A stretch of 55,920 nt of DNA from Hallella colorans (lineage in GTDB: Bacteria > Bacteroidota > Bacteroidia > Bacteroidales > Bacteroidaceae), in contig NZ_QENY01000020.1 of the NCBI RefSeq assembly GCF_003096815.1, forward strand, positions 1 to 55,920, given 5' to 3'. This document shows positions 8,218 through 18,596 of the stretch, one piece after another. A program made the translations under genes and the position numbers. The notes under the pieces were generated by a model. That model was not told the origin of the DNA and did no database searches. It worked only from the letters and a program-made list of their open reading frames with translations. Position 1 is the first letter of the stretch, and each line of letters starts with the position of its first letter.

Positions 8218-9611
8218 GATATTTGGCATTTATATTAGCGGCTATTACATCGGCAGAGATGCAAGCGTTCCAGCTTGCGCCTCGGCTTGTTGTCAATATC
8301 ACTATTGACCAACTGCGTACCGACTATATAGATGCTTTCGCCCCCCTCTATTCCGCTGGTGGTCTACGACGAGTTATGCACGAAGGGTTGGTCTACGATG
8401 GGGCGGGCTATCCATTCTCGCCTGTGGACAGGTCGTCGGCTACAGCCACGTTGTCAACAGGAACAACACCTTATTATAATGGTATCGTTAGCTCAAGATG
8501 GCTCGATCGAGAAACCCTTCAACCCGTTTTCTGCGTTGATGACACCAAACACATTAATTCTCCAAAACGTTTACAGACATCCACTATCGGCGACGAGCTA
8601 AAGGTAAGTACCAATGGCGCAGCCATCATATATTCTTTTGCGGCTGAAAAAGACATGGCTATCTTGGCCGCAGGGCACGCGGCCGACGGAGCATTTTGGC
8701 TAAACAAGAGTGGCACATGGCAAACCTCGACCTATTATCCTGGCATGCCCAACTGGATGAAAGCATACAACAAACTGAAAGGTACCAGCTCCACACTTGT
8801 CAATCGCAACGATCAAGTGGTAGATGCGTCTCTCCATGCCATCACGGCGGCAGCTATGGGCAAGGACGATGTGTCCGACATGCTCTACGTGTCATTGTCG
8901 GCAACCAAACCAGATAATATGCCGGTGGCTCATTGGCAAACTGAGATGGAAAGCGTATATATGCAGCTCGACAACAGTTTGGAACGACTTGTCACAGGTA
9001 TAGAAAAACAGATAGGGCTTGACAAGGTGCTCATTGTCGTAACCTCGACGGGCTACACAGATGAAAGCATAGCCGACTTGACTAAGTATCACATACCCAC
9101 TGGAACATTCTACATAAACCGTACAGCCAACCTTCTCAATATTTATCTTGGTGCCATTTACGGTCAAGGGCGTTATGTCGAGCAGATTTACGGCAATCAA
9201 CTGTATTTCAATCATAAGTTGATTGAGCAGAAAAGAGTATCTATCTCAGAAGTGCTCAGCCGCAGCAGAGAATTTCTTGTGCAAAACGCCGGAGTGGCAG
9301 ACATATACACAAGCGACCGTCTACTTGATGGCAATACAGACATCTTGAAAATCCGAAACGGATTTAATCCCACCATTAGCGGTGATATCATCATTGAGGT
9401 GGCACCCGGATGGAAATTGCTTAACGAAGACACACAACAAACATTCACCAATCGTGCGGGCTTCATGCCATTCCCCATTGTATTCATGGGAATAGGTATC
9501 AAGTCTCAACGCATATCTACTCAAATAACCGTAGACCGCATTGCGCCGACTATCGCCAAGGCCATCCGTATCCGCGCTCCTAACGCATGCAATGCTGCCC
9601 CATTATTTTGA
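8214..9611 (+). CDS. Alkaline-phosphatase-superfamily protein with degenerate metal site
   Basis: A 465-residue exported protein (signal peptide up to about residue 18). The N-terminus VVNITIDQLRTDYIDAF and the nucleophile block DRSSATATLSTGTTP fit the type I phosphodiesterase/PafA fold. Two later metal-ligand motifs of active relatives look lost. The usual S-x-T-D-x-x-G-H is SATKPDNMPVAHW here. The usual S-D-H-G is TSTGYTD. No terminal G-x-H-G is seen. The protein may therefore be a non-catalytic or repurposed member. The gene overlaps the Lnb-like gene by 4 bp, which suggests that the two act together in the periplasm, and it is followed by secA under its own promoter. Confidence 0.75.
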   Translation: MRYLAFILAAITSAEMQAFQLAPRLVVNITIDQLRTDYIDAFAPLYSAGGLRRVMHEGLVYDGAGYPFSPVDRSSATATLSTGTTPYYNGIVSSRWLDRETLQPVFCVDDTKHINSPKRLQTSTIGDELKVSTNGAAIIYSFAAEKDMAILAAGHAADGAFWLNKSGTWQTSTYYPGMPNWMKAYNKLKGTSSTLVNRNDQVVDASLHAITAAAMGKDDVSDMLYVSLSATKPDNMPVAHWQTEMESVYMQLDNSLERLVTGIEKQIGLDKVLIVVTSTGYTDESIADLTKYHIPTGTFYINRTANLLNIYLGAIYGQGRYVEQIYGNQLYFNHKLIEQKRVSISEVLSRSREFLVQNAGVADIYTSDRLLDGNTDILKIRNGFNPTISGDIIIEVAPGWKLLNEDTQQTFTNRAGFMPFPIVFMGIGIKSQRISTQITVDRIAPTIAKAIRIRAPNACNAAPLF

Positions 9612-9790
9612 TGGTGAATAAATGAAGGATAGTATATAAGAATTTGGAGGACAAGAATAGCAAGTTATGCGTATGTGAAAATCTCATGCACGACATATCG
9701 CCTTGTTACCAAAACTTATCTCACAAGCCTTTCTACCAAAGTAACAGTCAAATTATCATTTGTTTATCCTTAAATAAATAAAACTTTTCG

Positions 9791-9798
9791 TAATTTTG
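9791..9798 (+). promoter_or_regulatory. Promoter -7 box for secA
   Basis: TAATTTTG fits TAnnTTTG, with a start near 9805 and about 40 bases of A/T-rich leader before the ATG at 9846. The 234-bp gap before secA holds nothing else that I can identify. Confidence 0.5.
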
Positions 9799-9845
9799 CA
9801 TCATAATTAGATATATCATCATTGCAAAAAAATAATAAATAGTAT

Positions 9846-12800
9846 ATGAACTTCAACAAAATTCTAACATCTCTCTTTGGTAACAAGTCCAACAGAGACA
9901 TGAAACTTATTCAACCCCAAGTTGAAAAGGTTAAAGAAGCCTATCCCGACATTGAGAAACTCAGCAATGACAACTTGCGCGCCAAGAGCAAGGAAATACG
10001 CGAACACGTGCAGGCCGCTGCCAAACCATTTCTTGAAAAAATAGAAGAACTGAAAGCCAAAATAGAAGAAACGCCTATTGATGAGCGTGAACCCATCTTC
10101 GCAGAAATAGACAAGCAAGACAAAGACATGCTTGAAGCACTTGAAAAAGTACTCGACGAGGTCACGCCCGTGGCATTCAGCATTGTAAAAGACACCGCCC
10201 GACGTTTTGCGGAGAACGAGGAAATAGTTGTCACGGCGACAGACTTCGACCGTGAGCTGGCCGCAAATCCAGCCAATGATTTTATTTCGATTGATGGTGA
10301 CAAGGCCATCTACCACAATGAATGGACCGCTGGTGGTAACAAGACAAAGTGGGACATGGTGCACTATGACGTGCAAATTTTCGGTGGTATCGCTCTTCAT
10401 CAAGGTAAAATTGCAGAAATGGCCACTGGCGAGGGAAAAACACTTGTAGCAACCCTGCCAGTATTTCTCAATGCCCTCACAGGCAATGGCGTACACATGG
10501 TGACTGTCAATGATTATTTGGCCAAGCGCGACTCTGAGTGGATGGGACCGCTCTATCAGTTCCATGGCCTGTCCGTAGACTGTATCGACAAACATCAACC
10601 CAACTCCGAAGAGCGCCGAAAGGCATATAGAGCCGACATCACTTTTGGTACCAACAACGAGTTTGGCTTTGATTATTTGCGCGACAACATGGCACTGTCT
10701 CCCAAAGATTTGGTACAGCGCAGACACAATTTCGCCATTGTCGACGAGGTCGACTCCGTGCTGATCGACGATGCCCGAACTCCCCTTATCATCTCTGGCC
10801 CAATTCCCAAAGGCGACGACCAAATGTACGAGGAATACCAACCTTTGGTAGAACGTCTATACGAGGTTCAACGCAAACAAGCCACAGAATTGCTCGCCGA
10901 TGCCCGGCAGAAAATCTCCGAGGGCAGAGAGAGCAAGAACCAAGATAAGATTGACGAGGGTTTCTTGAGCCTTTTTAGGTCTTTCAAAGCTCTACCCAAA
11001 AACAAAGCACTCATTAAATATCTCTCAGAAGAAGGCATCAAGTTGGGTCTTCAGAAAACAGAAGAGGTATACATGGAAAACAATAACCGCCGCATGCCCG
11101 AGGCTGTTGAGCCACTGTATTTTGTCGTAGACGAAAAACTCAACAGCGCAGATCTTACCGACAAAGGCACTGATTGGTTGGCGAAACAGGTTAAAGACAG
11201 GGATTTGTTTGTGCTGCCAGACATTGCGGCACAACTATCCGCGCTTGAAAACGAAACCAATCTTTCTGACCAAGAACGTTTGGACAAGAAAGATGACATG
11301 CTAAATCATTACGCCGTACAGAGCGACCGCGTCCATACATTGCAGCAATTGCTCAAGGCTTACACCATGTTCAACAAAGATGACGAGTACGTCGTGATGA
11401 ACGGAGAGGTGAAAATTGTGGACGAGCAAACAGGACGCATCATGGAAGGAAGGCGCTGGAGCGACGGATTGCACCAAGCCATCGAGGCCAAAGAGCACGT
11501 ACATGTTGAGGCCGCCACACAAACCTACGCCACTATCACGCTGCAAAACTACTTCCGCATGTATCACAAGTTGGCCGGCATGACTGGTACGGCGAGCACG
11601 GAGGCAGGCGAGTTTTGGGACATTTACAAGCTTGACGTAGTAGAGATACCTACCAACAAGCCAGTGGTTCGTCATGATCTTGAAGACCGTGTGTACAAGA
11701 CAAATCGCGAAAAATATCGCGCCGTCATCGAGGAAGTGGAAGAAATGAGAAAACAAGGACGTCCCTGTCTCGTAGGTACCACCTCCGTGGAAATCTCAGA
11801 GCTACTCTCCAAGATGCTATCCATGCGCAAAATCAACCACCAAGTGCTCAATGCCAAGCTCCATCAAAAGGAGGCACAAATCGTGGCAGACGCTGGGCAG
11901 TCTACCAATGGCCTTGGCGCTGTGACCATTGCCACCAACATGGCTGGTCGCGGTACCGATATCAAGCTATCCCCCGAGGTAAAAGAGGCTGGAGGTTTGG
12001 CCATCATTGGCACCACTCGCCATGAGAGCAGGCGTGTGGATCGTCAGCTCCGCGGACGTGCCGGACGTCAAGGCGACCCCGGTTCATCCGTGTTCTACGT
12101 ATCGCTTGAAGACGACTTGATGCGCAAGTTCGGCAGTGAGCGCATCGCCAAAGTGATGGATCGCTTAGGCTTTGAAGACGGCGAGCGCATAGAGAGCTCC
12201 ATGATTTCAAAGAGTATCGAGCGCGCGCAGAAAAAAGTAGAGGAAAACAACTTTGGCATCCGTAAGCACCTTCTTGAGTACGATGACGTGATGAACAAGC
12301 AACGTACCGTTATCTACGAAAAGCGGCGTCACGCCTTGATGGGCGAACGCATCGGCATGGACATTTCCAATGTCATTTGGGATCGTGTGGTCAACATTAT
12401 TGAGAACAACGATTACCAAGGTGCCAAGGAAGGCTTTTTCGAAGTGCTGTCCATGGAAATTCCGTTCAACGAGGACGAGTTTGAGAATGGCGACAAGCCC
12501 GCTTTGGAGGAGCGCGCTTTCCAAAGCGCAATGGCTTCTTTCAAGCGCAAGACCGATCGCATACAGGCCGACGCTTATCCCGTGATCAAAGATGTGTACG
12601 AAAATCAAGGCGATACTTACCAGTTTATCCTTGTCCCCATCACAGACGGCCGAAAAGTGATACAGCTTCGTATCAACCTGAAAGAGGCTTACGACACCGA
12701 GGGTAAGAACATCGTCAGGGAATTCGAGAAGTTTGTCATGCTAAGCATCATTGATGACTGCTGGAAAGAGAATTTGCGCCAGCTCGATGAGCTTCGTCAC

Positions 12801-13184
12801 AGCGTGCAAAATGCTTCATACGAGCAAAAAGACCCATTGCTCATATTCAAGTTGGAAAGCGCCAAGCTTTGGGACAGCATGATAGACGACATGAACAATC
12901 GCATATCAAGTTTCTTAATGCGCGGACAAATTCCCATTCAGGTACAACAGCAAGTGCAAGAAGTTGGCGAGGAAGAGAGACCGGCACAGCGTTACAATGA
13001 GCAAAAAGACGATTATGACGAGGTGCGACGAGCACAACAACAAGCTGCCAACCAAGACACTCGCGAGCAAGCCCAACAGCGCCACCAACCCATCGTACAC
13101 GACAAGATGCCACGTCCCAACGACCCATGTCCATGTGGCAGTGGCAAGAAGTTTAAGAATTGTCATGGCAAGGGACTGAGATAA
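9846..13184 (+). CDS. secA: SecA, preprotein translocase ATPase
   Basis: A 1112-residue protein, the long form usual in Bacteroidetes. Walker A is [11 protein letters not shown] at about residue 197, and the [16 protein letters not shown] block is Walker B. The helicase-like second domain includes [13 protein letters not shown] and [14 protein letters not shown]. The extreme C-terminus is a zinc-binding tail, [13 protein letters not shown]. SecA drives secretory proteins through the SecYEG channel using ATP. An insertion at about 330-460, rich in charged residues, makes it longer than the Escherichia coli protein, as expected for this phylum. A strong terminator follows 21 bp after the stop. 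Confidence 0.98.
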   Translation: MNFNKILTSLFGNKSNRDMKLIQPQVEKVKEAYPDIEKLSNDNLRAKSKEIREHVQAAAKPFLEKIEELKAKIEETPIDEREPIFAEIDKQDKDMLEALEKVLDEVTPVAFSIVKDTARRFAENEEIVVTATDFDRELAANPANDFISIDGDKAIYHNEWTAGGNKTKWDMVHYDVQIFGGIALHQGKIAEMATGEGKTLVATLPVFLNALTGNGVHMVTVNDYLAKRDSEWMGPLYQFHGLSVDCIDKHQPNSEERRKAYRADITFGTNNEFGFDYLRDNMALSPKDLVQRRHNFAIVDEVDSVLIDDARTPLIISGPIPKGDDQMYEEYQPLVERLYEVQRKQATELLADARQKISEGRESKNQDKIDEGFLSLFRSFKALPKNKALIKYLSEEGIKLGLQKTEEVYMENNNRRMPEAVEPLYFVVDEKLNSADLTDKGTDWLAKQVKDRDLFVLPDIAAQLSALENETNLSDQERLDKKDDMLNHYAVQSDRVHTLQQLLKAYTMFNKDDEYVVMNGEVKIVDEQTGRIMEGRRWSDGLHQAIEAKEHVHVEAATQTYATITLQNYFRMYHKLAGMTGTASTEAGEFWDIYKLDVVEIPTNKPVVRHDLEDRVYKTNREKYRAVIEEVEEMRKQGRPCLVGTTSVEISELLSKMLSMRKINHQVLNAKLHQKEAQIVADAGQSTNGLGAVTIATNMAGRGTDIKLSPEVKEAGGLAIIGTTRHESRRVDRQLRGRAGRQGDPGSSVFYVSLEDDLMRKFGSERIAKVMDRLGFEDGERIESSMISKSIERAQKKVEENNFGIRKHLLEYDDVMNKQRTVIYEKRRHALMGERIGMDISNVIWDRVVNIIENNDYQGAKEGFFEVLSMEIPFNEDEFENGDKPALEERAFQSAMASFKRKTDRIQADAYPVIKDVYENQGDTYQFILVPITDGRKVIQLRINLKEAYDTEGKNIVREFEKFVMLSIIDDCWKENLRQLDELRHSVQNASYEQKDPLLIFKLESAKLWDSMIDDMNNRISSFLMRGQIPIQVQQQVQEVGEEERPAQRYNEQKDDYDEVRRAQQQAANQDTREQAQQRHQPIVHDKMPRPNDPCPCGSGKKFKNCHGKGLR

Positions 13185-13205
13185 ACATCCCCTGCGCCAT
13201 CATCA

Positions 13206-13245
13206 AAAGAGATGTTGCCCACTCTGTAGCAACATCTCTTTTTAG
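13206..13245 (+). terminator. Rho-independent terminator of secA
   Basis: A perfect 13-bp stem, AAAGAGATGTTGC (13206-13218) against GCAACATCTCTTT (13229-13241), with a 10-base loop and a run of T. Confidence 0.92.
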
Positions 13246-13381
13246 TTTATTAAATTGGATCGGACAACGCGCGCCCGCGCTTTCCATTCAAAAAACATCG
13301 GGCTACCATACCATCATTACATGCCAAGGTGCGCTATCAGTTTCTTTTCGTATAATATTAGTAGACGTCCTTTCCAACAAA

Positions 13382-13789
13382 CTATTTATCATCCGATTTG
13401 TCAAAGAGGTGATCAGCTTCCGCCACTTCGTCCTCATCAAACCACTTGTTTAGCTTGGCGTAAGCCTTTTCCTTTATCTCGTCAGAAACACTTCCCCAAA
13501 CCTTGTCTAACACATAGATGAGCACGGCCAGGTCATCGCTTAGCCCCGCTATTGGTATAGCATCCGGAATAACATCCAACGGACTGATGAGATAGCCCAG
13601 TGCACCCACGATAATAGCCTTGTCTTTTACTGACACTTTATCACTCTCCAATGTATAGTAAAGTACCAAAGCACCATATACAAACTTGGCTCCCGCGCGT
13701 TTGGCCACATGCGAGATTTTCTCCACAAAACCATTATTTGTGAATTTATCCTTGTACTTCATAAAATCGGGCAAATCTACGTTTTTCAT
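13382..13789 (-). CDS. YkvA-family (DUF1232) membrane protein
   Basis: A 135-residue protein. The central block VKDKAIIVGALGYLISPLDVIPDAIPIAGL followed by SDDLAVLIYVL carries the S-P-x-D-x-I-P-D signature of the DUF1232/YkvA family, a small membrane-associated family of unknown function. One or two hydrophobic segments lie at about 40-90. The C-terminus is acidic (DEDEVAEADHLFDKSDDK). It starts 6 bp after the stop of the 149-residue gene upstream, so the two are probably co-transcribed. Confidence 0.85.
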   Translation of the reverse strand: MKNVDLPDFMKYKDKFTNNGFVEKISHVAKRAGAKFVYGALVLYYTLESDKVSVKDKAIIVGALGYLISPLDVIPDAIPIAGLSDDLAVLIYVLDKVWGSVSDEIKEKAYAKLNKWFDEDEVAEADHLFDKSDDK

Positions 13790-13795
13790 ACTTAC

Positions 13796-14245
13796 TCAAA
13801 TATTATCAGTTATATTATCATTTTTCCATTTCATTATCGCCTCTACATAATTAGCCACATCAGCATTGGCATTTTGTAGATTTTTGAGTCTCGATTTTTT
13901 TACACCCATTCTGAAAACCTTCATTATCAACGCCAATACTAAACCCACGCCAATTCCTACCATCAACGAAGTTGTTTCCGACCTCCACGGCAACATCTCT
14001 ATGGGAAAAGCACTAAGCAATATAACAGGTAGCAATGCTATGATGCCATACATGGTTTGCTGTGAACGTTGCGATCCTTCACTATCCAATATGGCTTGAT
14101 AGTCGAAGAGATAATCCTCCACTAATTCTTTGGTTACATGATAAGTCTCCAATTGCGGAAAACCAGCAGTGTCTCCATAACGCTCCACAAGTGAGTTCAC
14201 CACATGTTCATAGTCGTTCAATATATTGGGCTGCAACTCTTTCAT
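13796..14245 (-). CDS. Small membrane protein, function unknown
   Basis: A 149-residue protein. A soluble N-terminal half (about 1-70), containing HVTKELVEDYLFDYQAIL, is followed by two adjacent hydrophobic segments, MYGIIALLPVILLSAFPIEM and SLMVGIGVGLVLALIMKVF, and a short polar tail. I do not recognise a family. Its tight coupling to the YkvA-like gene suggests a shared membrane task. Confidence 0.65.
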   Translation of the reverse strand: MKELQPNILNDYEHVVNSLVERYGDTAGFPQLETYHVTKELVEDYLFDYQAILDSEGSQRSQQTMYGIIALLPVILLSAFPIEMLPWRSETTSLMVGIGVGLVLALIMKVFRMGVKKSRLKNLQNANADVANYVEAIMKWKNDNITDNI

Positions 14246-14307
14246 ACATGAAAAGATAACTTGTAAAAATAAGATTTATTGCGAATAAATGGTCTAAAAA
14301 AGTAAAA

Positions 14308-14680
14308 CAGTGCCCTGATAAGCCGGGTTCTGTATCCTCCACAAGAGAGGAGCTCCATCATTTATCTACATTACGAGTCACCTCGCAACTCCAGCGTTCT
14401 ACCCTCCGTCGTTGCAGAGCATCGAGCGGGCAGCTCTATTGACGACGGTATACATGAACTTGCAGCCTCCAGACGGCACGGCATGGCGATCACCCGCCAC
14501 CCGGTGGTCTCTTACACCACCTTCTCACCCTTTCCACTCACAAGGAGTGGTGGTTATTTTCTTCTGCCTACACCTACTGTCACCAATAGCTTCTACTTTC
14601 AGAAGTGGAGCGCCCTTTGCTGCCCGGACTTTCCTCTCGCATTTTAAAACGATGCCAGCGATAGAGCCGGGGCACTGTAT
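14308..14680 (-). ncRNA. rnpB: RNase P RNA (bacterial type A)
   Basis: Read on the minus strand, the region has the conserved blocks of the catalytic RNA of RNase P. These are GAGGAAAGTCCGGGC near the 5' end (about 14625-14640), GAAAGGGTGAGAAGGTGGTG (about 14515-14535), AGACCACCGGGTGG just after it, and the closing AGAACCCGGCTTAT near the 3' end (about 14318-14332). The two ends pair (CAGTGCCCCGGCT with AGCC..CAGGGCACTG). The RNA trims the 5' leaders of tRNA precursors. The apparent 123-residue plus-strand frame in this interval is an artefact. End points are good to about 10 bases. Confidence 0.96.
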
Positions 14681-14689
14681 TACAATGTG

Positions 14690-14697
14690 CAAATGTA
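14690..14697 (-). promoter_or_regulatory. Promoter -7 box for rnpB
   Basis: TACATTTG on the minus strand fits TAnnTTTG and lies about 10 bases before the expected 5' end of the RNase P RNA. Confidence 0.6.
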
Positions 14698-14838
14698 ACG
14701 ATTTTATCCGAGAAGGGCACACTAATCAGTCATTTTTTTATTCATGTATAAACGAATGTAAAAACCATTCGCTTTCTGCTTAAGAGCCGTTAACCCCTAA
14801 AATATAATTGTTAAATACGGATAAAATGATAAGACAAA

Positions 14839-14871
14839 TTGGCACATTCATGCATTTTGCTCCTATATTTG
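14839..14871 (+). promoter_or_regulatory. Promoter for the DegP-like protease
   Basis: TTGG (14839-14842) and TATATTTG (14864-14871) lie 21 bases apart, close to the Bacteroidetes -33/-7 pattern. The leader would be about 100 bases long. Confidence 0.6.
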
Positions 14872-14977
14872 CAAAGACAATCATTGTAGGATGACTAATA
14901 AAGCCATTGTATAACATGGGATAGTCCATTGATAACAATTTGACATCAAATTAAACAACAAATAAAAATAATAAAGA

Positions 14978-16423
14978 ATGAAAAAAATCTCAAATTATTT
15001 GCTTGCCGGCCTATGCGTTGTTGCATTGGCATTTTCCGCAAGTTCTTTTATCAAAGTAAACGCTTCAACCAACGAGGTGGCAATGGCGGGACAACCTGTC
15101 GATTTAACATACGCAGCCGACAAGGCATTGCCAGCCGTGGTTCATATCAGATTTGTACAAAACGCGAAGAACGAACCATCGCGCATGCAAATGGACCCAT
15201 TCTCTGACTTTTTCTCAGACCCATTTGGGTTCTTCGGCCAACGCCGCCCATCAATGCCTCAAAAAAAAGAAGGCACCGGCTCTGGCGTCATCATTAGCAG
15301 TGACGGATATATCGTAACAAATAATCACGTGGTGAACGGTGCCGACGAGCTAACCGTCACACTTGAGGACAACCGCGAGTTCAACGCTCGCATTATCGGC
15401 ACGGATCCAAACACAGACCTCGCGCTAATCAAAATTAACGGCAAAAATTTGCCTTCCCTTCCCATCGGCGACTCCGACAAAATCAAAGTTGGAGAGTGGG
15501 TCATAGCAGTAGGAAACCCCTTCGGCCTCAACAACACCGTTACCGCGGGCATCGTTAGTGCCAAAGGGCGATCGCTCTATCAGAATGGCGTGGAAAGTTT
15601 CATCCAGACCGACGCAGCCATCAACCGTGGCAACTCAGGTGGCGCACTGGTCAACACCAAGGGTGAGCTTATTGGTATCAACGCCATGCTCTATTCCGAG
15701 ACAGGGTCATACGCTGGCTATGGCTTTGCCATCCCAACGGCCATCATGAACAAGGTGGTGGACGACCTGAAGAAATATGGCACCGTGCAACGAGCTTTCA
15801 TTGGCATCAAAGGACAGGATGTCAACATGTACCTTGACAATCTGAAGAGACAAGACAAAGATGTGCCCGACCTCGGAACCAACGAGGGAGTGTATGTCGC
15901 AGAGGTTGAGGATAATGGTGCGGCAGCGGAAGCTGGCGTCAAAGCAGGCGACGTGCTCAATGGCATTGACGGCAAAAAAGTGACCAAGATGTCAGAACTG
16001 CAAGAGATCATCAATAACAAACGCCCTGGTGACAAGGCTACAATCAGTTGGATTCACAACAAGAAGAAGATGAGCAAGACCGTCACCGTGAAGAACCAGC
16101 AGGGCAACACCAAAGTTATGCGCACCGCTGACCTCGACGTGCTTGGAGCCAAGGTTATGCCCATTGATGACAACACGAAGAAAGAGCTTGGCATAAGCTA
16201 CGGTTTGCAGGTGAAAGACGTGAAGAACGGAGCCTTTAAGAAGGGTGGCATTAGCAATGGCTTTATCATCATAAACGCCAACGACAGACCAATGAAAAAG
16301 ATTTCCGATCTGCAAGAAGCCGTAAAGGACGCGTCCACAAGCAAGTCGCCCGTGCTCTTCATCACAGGAATGTGGCCTTCTGGCAAGACAGACTACAAAG
16401 CCATCAAAATAAGCGAAGACTAA
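14978..16423 (+). CDS. degP: DegP/HtrA-type periplasmic serine protease
   Basis: A 481-residue protein with an N-terminal signal segment (LLAGLCVVALAFSASSF). The trypsin-like domain shows the His in YIVTNNHVV (about residue 117), the Asp in DPNTDLALIKI and the Ser in RGNSGGALVN. Two PDZ regions follow, at about 285-370 (EDNGAAAEAGVKAGDVLNGI) and at about 390-475. Such proteases degrade or refold damaged exported proteins. A Met/Gln/Pro-rich loop before the catalytic His (about 66-95) resembles the DegP LA loop. It stands alone between rnpB and the decayed sensor, with its own promoter and a strong terminator. Confidence 0.96.
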   Translation: MKKISNYLLAGLCVVALAFSASSFIKVNASTNEVAMAGQPVDLTYAADKALPAVVHIRFVQNAKNEPSRMQMDPFSDFFSDPFGFFGQRRPSMPQKKEGTGSGVIISSDGYIVTNNHVVNGADELTVTLEDNREFNARIIGTDPNTDLALIKINGKNLPSLPIGDSDKIKVGEWVIAVGNPFGLNNTVTAGIVSAKGRSLYQNGVESFIQTDAAINRGNSGGALVNTKGELIGINAMLYSETGSYAGYGFAIPTAIMNKVVDDLKKYGTVQRAFIGIKGQDVNMYLDNLKRQDKDVPDLGTNEGVYVAEVEDNGAAAEAGVKAGDVLNGIDGKKVTKMSELQEIINNKRPGDKATISWIHNKKKMSKTVTVKNQQGNTKVMRTADLDVLGAKVMPIDDNTKKELGISYGLQVKDVKNGAFKKGGISNGFIIINANDRPMKKISDLQEAVKDASTSKSPVLFITGMWPSGKTDYKAIKISED

Positions 16424-16495
16424 CAAGGTCAACAAATGCTAAACAATAAATTTGCTTGGCTATGACAGTCTAAACATATCGCATTGACACGAGAA

Positions 16496-16537
16496 AAGAG
16501 CCGCTCCTCATCAGTAAATGATGTGGGAGCGGCTCTT
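16496..16537 (+). terminator. Rho-independent terminator of degP
   Basis: A perfect 12-bp stem, AAGAGCCGCTCC (16496-16507) and GGAGCGGCTCTT (16526-16537), extended inside by CATCA/TGATG. Confidence 0.85.
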
Positions 16538-16647
16538 CTTGTTGCCGGCAGCATCATTGTAACCCATACTTGTTCTAATAAAAACCATTTTTACTTGGTC
16601 TTGTTCAAAAAAAATGTACGTTCGCATAACAATCAATTAAAAATCAC

Positions 16648-17181
16648 ATGAGTCGTTTTCTCAAGACAGTGTTTATTGCGATGTTTCTCATTTCCGAGAA
16701 CATATCAGCCGCTTATCTTTTCAAGCATATAGACATCAACAATGGATTGTCTCAAAACACTGTGAGCAGCATACTGCAAGACCGGAATGGTTTCATCTGG
16801 TTCGCCACAAAAAACGGACTCAACCGCTACGATGGAACGCACTTCAGAATCTATTATCGCAAACCATCCCACGGCGCCTTGGGTAGCGACTATATCAATA
16901 CACTATGCGAAACGCCCGACGGCGATATTTACATCGGTACAGACGAAGGTGTCTTCGTCTACTCATCAATCACCGACAACTTCCGGCCACTCACAACAAA
17001 GGCAGACGATGGAGTTAGCGTGCAAAACAACGTCACAGACCTAACGCTCGTTGACAATGAGCTGTTTATAGCCGCCAACGAGCAGGGGCTCTTCCGCTAT
17101 AACCCGTACACGCACGCCATGCGGCATTATCCCTTGCGACATTTAGACTTGTTGAGATCGTGGGCACGAACATGGCTGTGA
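16648..17181 (+). pseudogene. Truncated hybrid two-component sensor (N-terminal propeller fragment)
   Basis: A 177-residue frame that opens like a hybrid two-component system sensor. A signal peptide is followed by HIDINNGLSQNTVSSILQD and RNGFIWFATKNGLNRYDG, the classic first blades of the periplasmic two-bladed-propeller sensor; YIGTDEGVFVY is a further blade. Full-length members exceed 1,200 residues and continue into Y_Y_Y, histidine kinase, receiver and AraC domains. Here the blade pattern ends near residue 160 and the frame stops at TGA 17179-17181, with no kinase or receiver in the next kilobase. I read it as a deletion remnant of a polysaccharide-utilisation regulator. Confidence 0.8.
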
Positions 17182-18557
17182 TTAATCGAGATTGCCAACG
17201 TAAATAAAAAATCACGAAAACAGGGCCATCCGGCACACTTGTTCTACGACGACAAAATGACATTTTAGGCGCAAAATCACTCTTCGCGACAGCTTGCGCG
17301 CACACGTCACATGACGATTACACCTTTTTCACAGTCCCTTCAAGGCTTAAACGAAACACGTTTAAGCCCTATTCTTACCGCCTTTAGGGTTCCATCACCT
17401 CGTCATTAATGCCCAATGGGACAACAAAAAAAAAATTCTTTCTGGCGCAATGCCAGCATTTCCTTCGCAAAATATTGACTGATAGAAGTTTACCAAAACT
17501 CTTCATTTTTTACATATTTACGGTCAATAGCATCACTATTTACAAATATACGAATTTCAAGAGACTTTTTATCAATGTTTTTCACATTCATTTTGCACAC
17601 ATGTCACCCATCAGCACGACATGGCCGCATCCCGTCAAGGCTAGTACGCCATTCTACGAACATCGCCCGCGCACCACGCCTCAAGACATGCCATATTTGG
17701 CACATTTGGCTCGTTTATGCTATTTCTTGAGCGGTTTGTTGCAGCCATATCAATAACATAAAACTAAATATGCATGTAGAACAAAAAAGCAGGATAGACA
17801 TCTAAATATCTTGCCACCACATTCATGCCCACATTTTATCATGAACACCTATCTTGAACGTAAAATGCAAATAAGCAATGACAGCCCCGATAAGAAGATT
17901 TGTACGCTGCAGGATTATGATATTGCTGTTGTTCTTGTTGCCAAACGGATACGACGCAAGCACACGCACCACATTCTTACATATCCACAAACATTCATTC
18001 GCCAAAACTATCAGCAAAAACATTCGCATGCTCACCGATTGTAGCACGTACGCCGCAAGCCACTTCATCAAATGAGATGCCACACGCATGACGCTATCGC
18101 CCGACAGCACTCTCTCAACCCACAGTCACCGGTGGCAACGATTTGCCGACCCCACGCTCAAACGACCGAGCAATGGATAAATACTTTTGCAAGTGATAGG
18201 CAACGCCAGTCCGGATACCAACGAGAACTGCCAAGTGATAGTCTGCATATCAATGAATGGCGGCGACCCCATCATCATGCGCAGAGGACACATGTGGAAA
18301 AAAGTATCAAGGGGTTATTCATTAGGCGGATATTTCTTTTACAAACACGAATGATAAACTAACAAACATTTTAGGAACAGTTCAAAAAAAAAATGCGCTC
18401 CACAAAGGACATGTGCAAAGCTGAAAAAACGAATGTGATAAAGTACATGACAACCACCATAACGTATCAAAACAATAAAATGTAAAAGCGAAAAAAAGAA
18501 TAACAAAATAAAAAACAGCTCTACTCGACTATTTATTAAGATTTTTTAAAGAGAACA
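17182..18557. other. About 1.4 kb without an intact gene, decayed coding DNA
   Basis: No intact gene is visible. It contains a perfect 10-bp inverted repeat, GGCTTAAACG (17344-17353) with CGTTTAAGCC (17359-17368). On the plus strand one frame from 17878 to 18354 is interrupted by only two stops (18073 and 18178); its final segment reads like protein (GNASPDTNENCQVIVCISM, then GGDPIIMRRGHMWKKVS). I read the whole stretch as the remains of genes lost together with the sensor upstream. The coding claim is weak. Confidence 0.4.
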
Positions 18558-18590
18558 TTTGTAAAATTTTCAAACATTATCGTATCTTTG
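18558..18590 (+). promoter_or_regulatory. Promoter of the short RNA
   Basis: TTTG (18558-18561) and TATCTTTG (18583-18590) are 21 bases apart, a good Bacteroidetes -33/-7 pair. The predicted start is near 18597. Confidence 0.7.
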
Positions 18591-18596
18591 CATCGT

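Noticed and set aside
9864..10841. 325-codon minus-strand frame
   Set aside because: Antisense to the secA start; its composition mirrors secA codons and it has no domain.
14412..14783. 123-codon plus-strand frame
   Set aside because: Falls inside the RNase P RNA, whose conserved blocks are clear on the minus strand.
17344..17368. Perfect 10-bp hairpin as a terminator
   Set aside because: It has no T-run and no live gene directly upstream; recorded only as a feature of the decayed region.
17409..17756. 115-codon plus-strand frame
   Set aside because: Made of low-complexity A/T-rich codons followed by unrelated sequence, no homology-like pattern, in a decayed region.
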